From contig DNUB01000274.1 of assembly GCA_003508605.1 (NCBI GenBank), positions 1,083-6,608 of the forward strand: a stretch of DNA of 5,526 nt, read 5' to 3'. Source of the DNA: Oscillospiraceae bacterium (GTDB taxonomy: Bacteria; Bacillota; Clostridia; Oscillospirales; Ruminococcaceae). Below, one piece after another: positions 1 to 5,526 of the stretch (position 1 is the first letter of the stretch; each line of letters opens with the position of its first letter). The notes beneath the pieces are model-generated. The model had not been told where the DNA came from and made no database searches. It was given only the letters and a program-made list of their open reading frames with translations. The position numbers and the translations under genes are program-made.

Positions 1-1302
1 CAGTTTTTGTTTTTCCGCTATACCGTCAAAAAGGACAAAAGGAATGTTTGGGACAAAATGGCTCCTGTCTGGAGAAAAAGGGAATATATGGTATATACCC
101 TGTTAAACTTCGACGCCGCAAAGGATATAAGGCTTTTCGGAATGAAAAATTGGCTTTTGGGAAAGCAGCATGATATCCTTTCGGAAAAGCAGGACAGAAT
201 GCTTTACAGCAAAAATCTTTGGATATATAACAGCATATTCGCCCACGGTATGCTGGTGCTTTCCACGGCGGCAGTTTACGGTATTCTGATTTTTACCTTT
301 TTGGGAAGGGATATGTCCATAGGAGATTTTACACTTTATGTGGGACTTTCCACAACCTTTACCTCCGCCCTCACCAATGTGCTTAACAATATAGGCGGCT
401 TTAAGCAAAATTCCTTAAAGATTGACGATTTCCGTTCCTTTATCGATTTAGATATGGATAGGGAGGAAAGCTGCATAAACATTCCGGAAACCGACAAATA
501 CAAATTTGAATTTAAAAATGTTTCCTACCGGTATAAGGGACAGGAGGGCTATGCCCTTAAAAATCTTAACATTACCCTTGAGGCGGGAAAGAAGTTAGCT
601 GTGGTGGGTCTTAACGGAGCGGGGAAAACCACGTTTATAAAGCTTTTGCTGCGACTCTACGATCCCACGGAGGGAGTTATACTTTTAAACGGCATCGATA
701 TAAGAAAATTCAGGAGAAACGAATATTATAAGATCTTTTCTCCCGTCTTTCAGAATGTCGAGATATTTGCCTTTTCCATGGCGGAAAACATTTCTATGAA
801 AAAGACTGAGGAAACGGATAAGGAGCTTGTTAAGCAGTGCATAGAAAAGGCGGGTCTTAAGGAAAAGCTGGACACTCTTGAAAAGGGCGTGGATACCGAG
901 CTTTTGAAGATACTTCACGACGACGGCATAGACCTTTCGGGAGGAGAAAGGCAAAAGCTTGCCCTTGCTAAGGCGTTGTATAAAAATGCGCCCGTTATCG
1001 TGCTTGACGAGCCTACCGCAGCCCTTGACGCTTTGGCGGAATACAGGCTGTACAAAAGCTTTGACGAAATCATCGGAGGCAAAACGGCGGTTTATATTTC
1101 CCACAGGCTTTCCTCTACTCGCTTCTGCGACAGTATAGCTATGTTTAAGGAGGGCGAGCTGATAGAGCAGGGAACCCATGAGGAGCTTCTGGCAAAGGGC
1201 GGCGCATATGCGGAGATGTTTGAGATACAGGCGCAGTATTATAAGGACGAAAACGGCGATGAAAATATGGAATTAAGAGGGGAGGCGGCAGTAAATGTCT
1301 GA
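1..1302 (+). CDS. ABC transporter, fused permease/ATPase half-transporter (5' end cut by window)
   Basis: This is the C-terminal 433 codons of an exporter-type ABC protein. The frame is open from base 1, so the TTG at 7 is not a convincing start; alignment with the next gene at the shared KDIRL motif suggests about 190 residues are missing. Residues below count from the codon at 7. Two hydrophobic stretches (about 72-99 and 104-130) match the last two membrane helices of a six-helix domain. The ATPase domain follows from about 166: Walker A GLNGAGKTT 201-209, Q-loop Gln249, signature LSGGERQ 310-316, Walker B ending in Asp334 with catalytic Glu335, and H-loop His366. All catalytic residues are present, so ATP hydrolysis is expected. 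The gene overlaps its paralogue downstream by 8 bases, pointing to translational coupling and a heterodimeric transporter in the cytoplasmic membrane. The substrate is unknown; a peptide, lipid or drug are all possible. Confidence 0.93.
   Translation, partial: QFLFFRYTVKKDKRNVWDKMAPVWRKREYMVYTLLNFDAAKDIRLFGMKNWLLGKQHDILSEKQDRMLYSKNLWIYNSIFAHGMLVLSTAAVYGILIFTFLGRDMSIGDFTLYVGLSTTFTSALTNVLNNIGGFKQNSLKIDDFRSFIDLDMDREESCINIPETDKYKFEFKNVSYRYKGQEGYALKNLNITLEAGKKLAVVGLNGAGKTTFIKLLLRLYDPTEGVILLNGIDIRKFRRNEYYKIFSPVFQNVEIFAFSMAENISMKKTEETDKELVKQCIEKAGLKEKLDTLEKGVDTELLKILHDDGIDLSGGERQKLALAKALYKNAPVIVLDEPTAALDALAEYRLYKSFDEIIGGKTAVYISHRLSSTRFCDSIAMFKEGELIEQGTHEELLAKGGAYAEMFEIQAQYYKDENGDENMELRGEAAVNV
1279..1285 (+). 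promoter_or_regulatory. Ribosome binding site of the second ABC gene
   Basis: GGGGAGG lies inside the end of the first ABC gene, 9 bases before the ATG at 1295. It is a strong Shine-Dalgarno match and fixes the start of the second gene, which overlaps the first over ATGTCTGA (1295-1302). Confidence 0.8.
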
Positions 1303-3103
1303 TAACGGAAAGAGAGAAAAAAAGAAAGAAAGCGGCTTTTCCGTTGTAAGGAAAACCTACAAATATTTTTTCCCCATTGCCTGGAGGATACATAAAGGCT
1401 TTTTCTTTGCGAGTGCAATACGAACGGTAGTAGGCGCAATACAGCCATTTGTGGCTATTATTGTCTCTCCCCTTATTATAAGCGAGCTGTTGGGCGAGCG
1501 GAATATCGCAAGGCTTATTGTATATGCGGCAATTCTTGCGGTGGCAGGCCCCTTGCTTTCCTTTATAAGCTCATGGCTGAGTGTGGTTAATGAAAAGTAT
1601 GGTGAAAAATTTGATAATTATTTCGAAGAAAAAATGAGCCGAATGGTAACGGAGCTTGATTTTCAGGTTACCGAGGATAAAAATGCGCTTGATCAGGTGG
1701 AAAAGGCGAAAACCGGAATGGATTGGTATTCGGGAGGCGTCGCAGGCGTATTTTCTCCGATGTTTGAAATAATAGGCGAGATTTTTACAATTTGCGGAAC
1801 GGTGGCTCTTATTGCGGTTTACGCTCCGTGGCTTTTCCTTGTAACGCTTATTGTGGCGGCTGTAAACGCCATAATACAAAATAAACAGAATAAAATAGAG
1901 ATAGAAAGATTCGGTCAGCTTTCCAAAATCAACCGTGCTTTTGGCTATTACGGCTGGCAGACAAGCGATTTCAGGTACGGCAAGGATATAAGACTGTACG
2001 GTGCAAAGGATCTGATGGTGGAAAGATGGAATAAGTACACCGACGACAGTATAGCTATTTGGAAGGAATCGGGAGATATAAACCATCCTCTCGATCATCT
2101 GAAAAATGTTTTTAATGTGTCAAGAGATATAGCTTCTTACCTGTACTTGGGAGTGCTGGTTTTGTCGGGAGGTATTTCCATTGCGGTATTTACCCAAATG
2201 ATAGCGGCTTCCTCGGCATTTAACAGCTCCTTGGGTTCACTGCTTTATCAGCTGCAGGATATAGTAAAACGCTGTAATTACGCATACGAATTTGTTAAAT
2301 TTGCACAATTTCCTGCCGCAATACAGAAAGGTAACCGGCATATTGTCGACAAACCTCACATTATTGAATTTAAAAATGTGTCCTTCTCTTATCCTAATAC
2401 CGACGTAAAGGTATTGGACGGAGTCAGCGTCACCTTAAGGCAGGGTGAGCATTTGTCGGTGGTGGGGCTTAACGGAGCGGGGAAAACCACCTTCGTTAAG
2501 CTTTTGTGCAGGCTTTACGATGTTTCCGAGGGAGAAATTCTTTTAGACGGAGTAAATATTAAGGAATATGACTATAACGAATATATGAACCTGTTTGCTC
2601 CCGTTTTTCAGGATTTTAAGCTGTTTGCGTTTTCGGTAAAGGAAAATATCGTCCTTGACGGCGTCTGCGCCGATAAGGAGCTGAAAGAGCTTATTGAAAA
2701 GGTGGGACTTGCCGATAAGACTGCTTCTCTTGAAAAAGGTGCCGACACCGTACTTTTTAAGTCCTTTGATGAAAACGGAATCGAGCCTTCGGGAGGAGAG
2801 CAGCAGAAAATGGCCATTGCAAGGGCATTGTACAAAAAATCTCCCGTGGTTATACTTGACGAGCCAACCGCCGCCCTTGACCCTGTGGCGGAATATGACA
2901 TATACAGACAATTCAGCACCTTAGTCGGCGGCAAAACGGCAATATATATTTCTCACCGTCTTTCAAGCTGTAAATTCTGCGACCGAATAGCGGTATTTTC
3001 AGAGGGAAGGATCAAGGAATACGGTACGCATGACGAGCTGATATGCATCGACAACGGAATATATGCGGAAATGTTTAAAGCGCAGGCGAAGTATTACAAT
3101 TAG
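1295..3103 (+). CDS. ABC transporter, fused permease/ATPase half-transporter (complete)
   Basis: This 602-residue protein has the usual length for an exporter-type half-transporter. A charged N-terminus is followed by six likely membrane helices (about 35-63, 71-97, 153-175, 177-195, 276-298 and 300-325). The ATPase domain starts near 357: A-loop aromatic in NVSFSY, Walker A GLNGAGKTT 391-399, Q-loop Gln439, signature PSGGEQQ 498-504, Walker B Asp522 with catalytic Glu523, D-loop AALD, and H-loop His554. The signature begins with Pro instead of the usual Leu (LSGGE in the partner), but the SGG core and every catalytic residue are kept. The protein shares KDIRL, the Walker A block and the AEMF near the C-terminus with the gene before it, so the pair looks like an old tandem duplication that now forms a heterodimer. 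It is probably in one operon with, and translationally coupled to, its partner. The substrate cannot be assigned from sequence. Confidence 0.95.
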   Translation: MSDNGKREKKKESGFSVVRKTYKYFFPIAWRIHKGFFFASAIRTVVGAIQPFVAIIVSPLIISELLGERNIARLIVYAAILAVAGPLLSFISSWLSVVNEKYGEKFDNYFEEKMSRMVTELDFQVTEDKNALDQVEKAKTGMDWYSGGVAGVFSPMFEIIGEIFTICGTVALIAVYAPWLFLVTLIVAAVNAIIQNKQNKIEIERFGQLSKINRAFGYYGWQTSDFRYGKDIRLYGAKDLMVERWNKYTDDSIAIWKESGDINHPLDHLKNVFNVSRDIASYLYLGVLVLSGGISIAVFTQMIAASSAFNSSLGSLLYQLQDIVKRCNYAYEFVKFAQFPAAIQKGNRHIVDKPHIIEFKNVSFSYPNTDVKVLDGVSVTLRQGEHLSVVGLNGAGKTTFVKLLCRLYDVSEGEILLDGVNIKEYDYNEYMNLFAPVFQDFKLFAFSVKENIVLDGVCADKELKELIEKVGLADKTASLEKGADTVLFKSFDENGIEPSGGEQQKMAIARALYKKSPVVILDEPTAALDPVAEYDIYRQFSTLVGGKTAIYISHRLSSCKFCDRIAVFSEGRIKEYGTHDELICIDNGIYAEMFKAQAKYYN

Positions 3104-3117
3104 AGCGTGTTCACAGT

Positions 3118-3142
3118 CTGCAGGAATCCTTTGCGGTTTTTT
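3118..3142 (+). terminator. Possible weak intrinsic terminator after the ABC pair
   Basis: CTGCAGG (3118-3124) can pair with the CCT..TGCGG arm (3128-3136) across an AAT loop, with a two-T bulge and one T-G pair. Six T's follow at 3137-3142. The stem is short and imperfect, so termination may be partial. Its position 15 bases after the ABC stop codon, with a promoter further on, supports a transcript end here. Confidence 0.42.
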
Positions 3143-3220
3143 AGGTCACCGTTTTATATCGGTTATGCTTTTGGTAAAATTATACAAAATCTTTTATATA
3201 TTTAAGTATGTTTTTATATA

Positions 3221-3249
3221 TTGCAATAAATATGAAATTGTGATAGAAT
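3221..3249 (+). promoter_or_regulatory. Sigma-A-type promoter for the EAL-HDOD gene
   Basis: The -35 TTGCAA (3221-3226) and -10 TAGAAT (3244-3249) are separated by 17 bases, and TGA before the -10 gives an extended -10 element. Transcription would begin near 3256, leaving a leader of about 50 bases before the ATG at 3305. The surrounding DNA is strongly AT-rich. The -10 covers the first in-frame ATG (3248), which therefore cannot start this transcript's protein. Confidence 0.65.
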
Positions 3250-3260
3250 GATGATAGAAT
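3241..3260 (+). repeat. Short direct repeat over the -10 region
   Basis: TGATAGAAT occurs at 3241-3249 and again at 3252-3260, an 11-base period. Each copy reads as an extended -10 element (TGA then TAGAAT), but only the first has a well-spaced -35 box. Confidence 0.6.
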
Positions 3261-3295
3261 TGAGGTATTGCGAAAAACCCATATTTACGAAAGAT

Positions 3296-3300
3296 GGTGA
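3296..3300 (+). promoter_or_regulatory. Ribosome binding site that decides the EAL-HDOD start
   Basis: GGTGA, followed by GGG, matches the 3' part of the AAGGAGGTGA consensus and sits 4 bases before the ATG at 3305, a normal register for that part of the consensus. There is no comparable site before the ATGs at 3248 and 3251. The 3305 start also gives an N-terminus (FFAKQPIIDLNG) like the family's usual beginning. Confidence 0.65.
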
Positions 3301-3304
3301 GGGA

Positions 3305-4516
3305 ATGAACAGTTTTTTTGCCAAGCAGCCGATCATTGATTTAAACGGTAATACGTACGGCTATGAAATGCTGTACAGAACCGCTCCAAAGATCCCGTTC
3401 TATGACGGAGATGACGGCGATAAGTCTTCGGCGGATGTTATCAACAATCTTTTTTTCGGTGATGAGGACAGGGAATTTTTAAACAATAAAAGGGCGTTTT
3501 TAAATTTTACGGAAAATCTTCTGCTGCAGAAAACCGCACTGCTCCTTCCGAGGGATCAGATCGTTGTTGAGGTTCTTGAAAATGTAGCCGCCTCAAGGGA
3601 AATATTGGATTGCTGCCGTGAGCTTATGGAAAACGGTTATATTATCGCTCTTGACGATTATACATACACTCCGGATACGGCGCCGCTTCTTGATTACTGC
3701 CAGATTGTAAAAATTGATTTCAGAAATTCGAAAAAGGATATCGAGTTGACTGCCGCACAGTGCAGATCAAAGAAAAAAACACTTTTGGCGGAGAAAATAG
3801 AAACGGACGAGGAGGCGGAATATGCAAAAAGCTTAGGCTGCACTCTTATGCAGGGCTTTTACTTTGCAAAGCCCTTGGTAGTCAAGGGAAGCGCATACAG
3901 CCCTATGGCTTTGACCTTCTCAAAGCTTATTAACGAGCTTAGATCTCCCGATGTGGATATGGATAATTTAGCCGATGTAATTTCCTCCGACCCGTTTATG
4001 ACGGCAAAGCTTTTACGCTTGGTTAACGCATTAAGAGGCGATATGGCCAACAGAATCTCCACGGTTAAGCAGGCACTTTTAATGTTAGGAGTGAAGAAGC
4101 TTACGGAATGGATTTACATTGTAGGTCTGCAAAGTCTTTCTCCGAAGGGCCCCGACGAAAGGGTAAGAGTCGCTCTTTTCCGTGCGACCTTCTGCCGTAT
4201 TGTTTCTATTATGATATTGGACGAATTTTCCTTCGACGATGAAATGTATCTGATGGGGCTTATGTCGGTTGTCGTTGACTTAAACGACAAGGAATCTATG
4301 ACCGCCATGAGATTATCCAATAATATTATTGACGGTTTGTCAAGTATGTCGGGCGTGTACAGCGATACCTTCAACTTTGTGCTGGACTGTGAGCAGGCTA
4401 ACTGGGCCGGAGTTGACAAGTTTGTAACCACCTATAACCTTGACGGCAAGGAAGTATTGAAAAAGTATATAGAATGTATGAATAAGGTGCAGATGATGTG
4501 CTTTTTGGCTGCATAA
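3305..4516 (+). CDS. EAL-HDOD signalling protein (YuxH type)
   Basis: This 403-residue protein has no membrane segment or signal peptide and is probably cytoplasmic. Residues 1-195 form an EAL domain, the fold of c-di-GMP phosphodiesterases. Visible equivalents of the active site are Glu21 in GYEMLYR (replacing EAL/ELL), Asn67 in FLNFTE, Glu89 in VVEVLE, Asp117-Asp118 in ALDDYT, Lys136 in VKIDF, Glu163 in AEKIE and Gln183 in MQGFYFAKP. The DDFG loop reads DDYT, so activity is plausible but not certain; several proteins of this architecture bind c-di-GMP or act only as scaffolds. Residues about 200-395 form an HDOD domain, with the typical ISSDPFMTAKLLRLVNA and ISTVKQALLMLG blocks; HDOD is an HD-like domain generally without the metal-binding HD pair. 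An in-frame extension to 3248 is possible but lies over the promoter. The gene appears to be transcribed alone, between its own promoter and a strong terminator. Confidence 0.92.
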   Translation: MNSFFAKQPIIDLNGNTYGYEMLYRTAPKIPFYDGDDGDKSSADVINNLFFGDEDREFLNNKRAFLNFTENLLLQKTALLLPRDQIVVEVLENVAASREILDCCRELMENGYIIALDDYTYTPDTAPLLDYCQIVKIDFRNSKKDIELTAAQCRSKKKTLLAEKIETDEEAEYAKSLGCTLMQGFYFAKPLVVKGSAYSPMALTFSKLINELRSPDVDMDNLADVISSDPFMTAKLLRLVNALRGDMANRISTVKQALLMLGVKKLTEWIYIVGLQSLSPKGPDERVRVALFRATFCRIVSIMILDEFSFDDEMYLMGLMSVVVDLNDKESMTAMRLSNNIIDGLSSMSGVYSDTFNFVLDCEQANWAGVDKFVTTYNLDGKEVLKKYIECMNKVQMMCFLAA

Positions 4517-4542
4517 CTGCGTAATGATATAGTGTTAATGAT

Positions 4543-4581
4543 AATAAATTCCCTGTTTCAGGACGGGGAGTTTATTTTTTT
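4543..4581 (+). terminator. Strong intrinsic terminator after the EAL-HDOD gene
   Basis: AATAAATTCCC (4543-4553) pairs with GGGAGTTTATT (4566-4576) over 11 bp with a single T-G pair, and a T-tract runs to 4581. An inner CCTG/CAGG pairing is an alternative fold. It lies 26 bases after the stop codon and separates this gene from the response regulator. Confidence 0.87.
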
Positions 4582-4646
4582 ATCGGTCTTTGTATAGAAA
4601 AAACAGTTGTTTTGAAGGGCGGCGTTTTTGTGTACGGATTTTTTTC

Positions 4647-4675
4647 TTGCAACAAAATAAGCTTTATGCTATACT
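4647..4675 (+). promoter_or_regulatory. Sigma-A-type extended -10 promoter for the response regulator
   Basis: The -35 TTGCAA (4647-4652) and -10 TATACT (4670-4675) are 17 bases apart, with TGC before the -10 forming an extended -10 element. Transcription would start near 4682, giving a leader of about 95 bases. The -35 is identical to that of the EAL-HDOD promoter. The spacer carries ATAAGCTTTATG, which recurs one base shorter in the promoter after the regulator. TACTGA is repeated in tandem at 4672-4683 over the expected start. I see no riboswitch fold in the leader. Confidence 0.75.
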
Positions 4676-4760
4676 GATACTGATCTCTTAAAATTTATGG
4701 GTGTTATGTCAGTTTGAAAAACGGCTTAATGAACCGTATAGAAAAATCCGGCTATTATAT

Positions 4761-4767
4761 GGAAGGG
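4761..4767 (+). promoter_or_regulatory. Ribosome binding site of the response regulator
   Basis: GGAAGGG lies 10 bases before the ATG at 4778, at a usable if slightly long spacing. It supports this start, which gives the standard MYKIMIIEDD receiver N-terminus. Confidence 0.65.
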
Positions 4768-4777
4768 AAAAACAAAA

Positions 4778-5449
4778 ATGTACAAAATAATGATAATAGA
4801 AGATGACGAAAGTCTGGCTGCGGAAATGAAAAAGCAGATAGAGTCCTGGGGCAACGAGGTAAGCTGCGTAAGGGAATTTCGTGATATTATCCCCGCCTTC
4901 ACCGCTTACGACCCACATATGGTGCTGCTTGACATAACGCTGCCGTTTTACAACGGCTATCATTGGTGCAGCGAGATACGAAAAATTTCCAATGTGCCGA
5001 TTATCTTTATCTCCTCTGCGTCGGACAATATGAATATTGTAATGGCAATGAATATGGGCGGCGACGATTTTATCCCCAAGCCCATAGATTTAGGGGTAAT
5101 GACGGCTAAAATAGGGGCGGTTCTGAGACGTACCTATGATTTGGCGGGGAAAATTCCCGTATTGGAGCATAAGGGAGCGGTGCTTAATTTAAACGACGCA
5201 TCCTTAAACTATAACGGGCAGCGCATAGAGCTTACAAAAAACGAGTTCAGAATTTTGCAGACTCTGATGGAAAACAAGGGCAAGGCGGTAAGCCGTGACA
5301 CCCTGATGATAAAGCTGTGGCAGATGGATTCATATGTGGAGGAAAATACCCTTACCGTCAATGTGACAAGGCTGCGCAAAAAGCTGGAGGGGGCGGGGTT
5401 AAAGGACTTTATTGCCACTAAGGTCGGTTTGGGGTATATAATTGAATAA
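4778..5449 (+). CDS. OmpR/PhoB-family response regulator, BceR-like
   Basis: This 223-residue, two-domain DNA-binding regulator has the usual length for its family. The receiver domain (1-118) has acidic-pocket Asp9-Asp10, phosphoacceptor Asp52 in LLDITLP, Ser79 at the switch Thr/Ser position and Lys101 in PKP, so it should be phosphorylated by a histidine kinase. The winged-helix domain (about 127-223) shows LTKNEFRIL, the recognition-helix region EENTLTVNVTRLRKKL and the hairpin wing ending GLGYIIE. Receiver phrases such as DPHMVLLDITLP, YHWCSEIR, PIIFISS and GGDDFIPKP resemble the BceR/GraR group, which regulates responses to antimicrobial peptides that attack the cell envelope; this subgroup call is from memory of the family and less sure than the fold. 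No kinase gene is visible in the 77 bases after it, and the BceAB-type transporter often linked to such regulators is absent from the window. The gene has its own promoter and follows a strong terminator. Confidence 0.93.
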   Translation: MYKIMIIEDDESLAAEMKKQIESWGNEVSCVREFRDIIPAFTAYDPHMVLLDITLPFYNGYHWCSEIRKISNVPIIFISSASDNMNIVMAMNMGGDDFIPKPIDLGVMTAKIGAVLRRTYDLAGKIPVLEHKGAVLNLNDASLNYNGQRIELTKNEFRILQTLMENKGKAVSRDTLMIKLWQMDSYVEENTLTVNVTRLRKKLEGAGLKDFIATKVGLGYIIE

Positions 5450-5470
5450 ATATTTATTTACAATATGTTC

Positions 5471-5484
5471 ACATAAGCTTATGT
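5471..5484. repeat. Perfect 14-bp palindrome, candidate operator
   Basis: ACATAAGCTTATGT is identical to its reverse complement and ends at the base immediately before a TATAAT box. A site in this position could be bound by a dimeric regulator that blocks or modulates the promoter. It resembles the spacer of the response regulator's own promoter. No binder is known. Confidence 0.5.
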
Positions 5485-5490
5485 TATAAT
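5482..5490 (+). promoter_or_regulatory. Extended -10 promoter of a gene beyond the window
   Basis: TGTTATAAT is a perfect extended -10 element (TGN then TATAAT). The expected -35 position has only a weak match; TTTACA at 5457-5462 is 22 bases away, which is too far. Transcription would begin near 5497. An ATG at 5500 opens a frame to the window end but lacks a ribosome binding site. CCGC/GCGG (5507-5519) could form a small hairpin in the leader. The downstream gene is out of view. Confidence 0.55.
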
Positions 5491-5526
5491 CAAAATCCGA
5501 TGTCCCCCGCCTTTTGCGGCAAGCAA

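Noticed and set aside
7..9. TTG at 7 as the true start of the first ABC gene
   Set aside because: The frame is open from base 1, there is no ribosome binding site in view, and the encoded protein would lack most of the membrane domain that its paralogue has.
685..1179. Long - strand open frames opposite the ABC genes
   Set aside because: They mirror highly conserved ATPase coding sequence on the + strand, lack ribosome binding sites and show no family resemblance.
3063..3251. 62-codon + strand open frame running from the end of the second ABC gene into the intergenic region
   Set aside because: It starts inside the ABC gene without a ribosome binding site, runs through the likely terminator and into the promoter, and has no recognisable protein character.
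4697..4717. Six-codon open frame in the leader of the response regulator
   Set aside because: It has no Shine-Dalgarno site, and no attenuator-like alternative hairpins are visible around it.
4729..4806. Short open frame overlapping the start of the response regulator
   Set aside because: It has no ribosome binding site and a low-complexity Asn/Lys-rich product, and it is explained by the frame shadow of the regulator's start.
1..5449. One integrated system joining the exporter, EAL-HDOD protein and response regulator
   Set aside because: A likely terminator and promoter separate the first and second units, and a strong terminator and promoter separate the second and third, so adjacency alone does not support a joint function.
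5445..5458. AT-only palindrome over the response regulator's stop codon as a terminator
   Set aside because: AATAAATATTTATT is self-complementary but has no G-C pairs and no true loop or following T-tract, so it would not make a stable terminator hairpin.
5500..5526. ATG at 5500 as the start of a new gene
   Set aside because: It lies only a few bases after the predicted transcription start, has no ribosome binding site and offers nine codons before the window ends; a longer leader is more likely.

Overview
The window looks like a low-to-moderate GC Firmicute, most likely a gut-type Clostridia (Lachnospirales or Oscillospirales). This is inferred from the mix of protein families, the AT-rich intergenic DNA with sigma-A-like promoters, the strong purine-rich ribosome binding sites and the frequent AGG/AGA/ATA codons. 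I cannot name a genus. All four genes lie on the + strand and most of the sequence is coding.

Positions 1-3103 hold the end of one fused membrane-plus-ATPase ABC half-transporter and the whole of a second. The two overlap by 8 bases, are clear paralogues and very probably form a heterodimeric type IV (exporter-fold) ABC transporter. The substrate cannot be read from the sequence. A weak hairpin followed by six T's (3118-3142) may end this unit.

Positions 3221-4581 look like a single-gene unit. A promoter (TTGCAA, 17 bases, TAGAAT) drives an EAL-HDOD protein of the YuxH type, and a strong intrinsic terminator closes it. The promoter falls across an upstream in-frame ATG, so the start is better placed at 3305. 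The EAL half keeps the residues expected to bind metal and c-di-GMP.

Positions 4647-5449 hold a third unit: an extended -10 promoter, a leader of about 95 bases and an OmpR/PhoB-family response regulator. Its receiver resembles BceR-type regulators, which control responses to cell-envelope-active peptides. No histidine kinase or BceAB-type transporter follows inside the window. Instead, a fresh TATAAT extended -10 element and a perfect 14-bp palindrome lie just downstream, so another unit probably begins near 5497.

An exporter, a c-di-GMP-type signalling protein and a response regulator side by side could suggest an envelope-stress or signalling neighbourhood. The terminators and separate promoters, however, argue for three independently transcribed units. 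I see no mobile element, CRISPR array, tRNA or rRNA. The most distinctive unexplained signal is an ATAAGCTT-containing motif shared by the response regulator's promoter and the promoter immediately after it.
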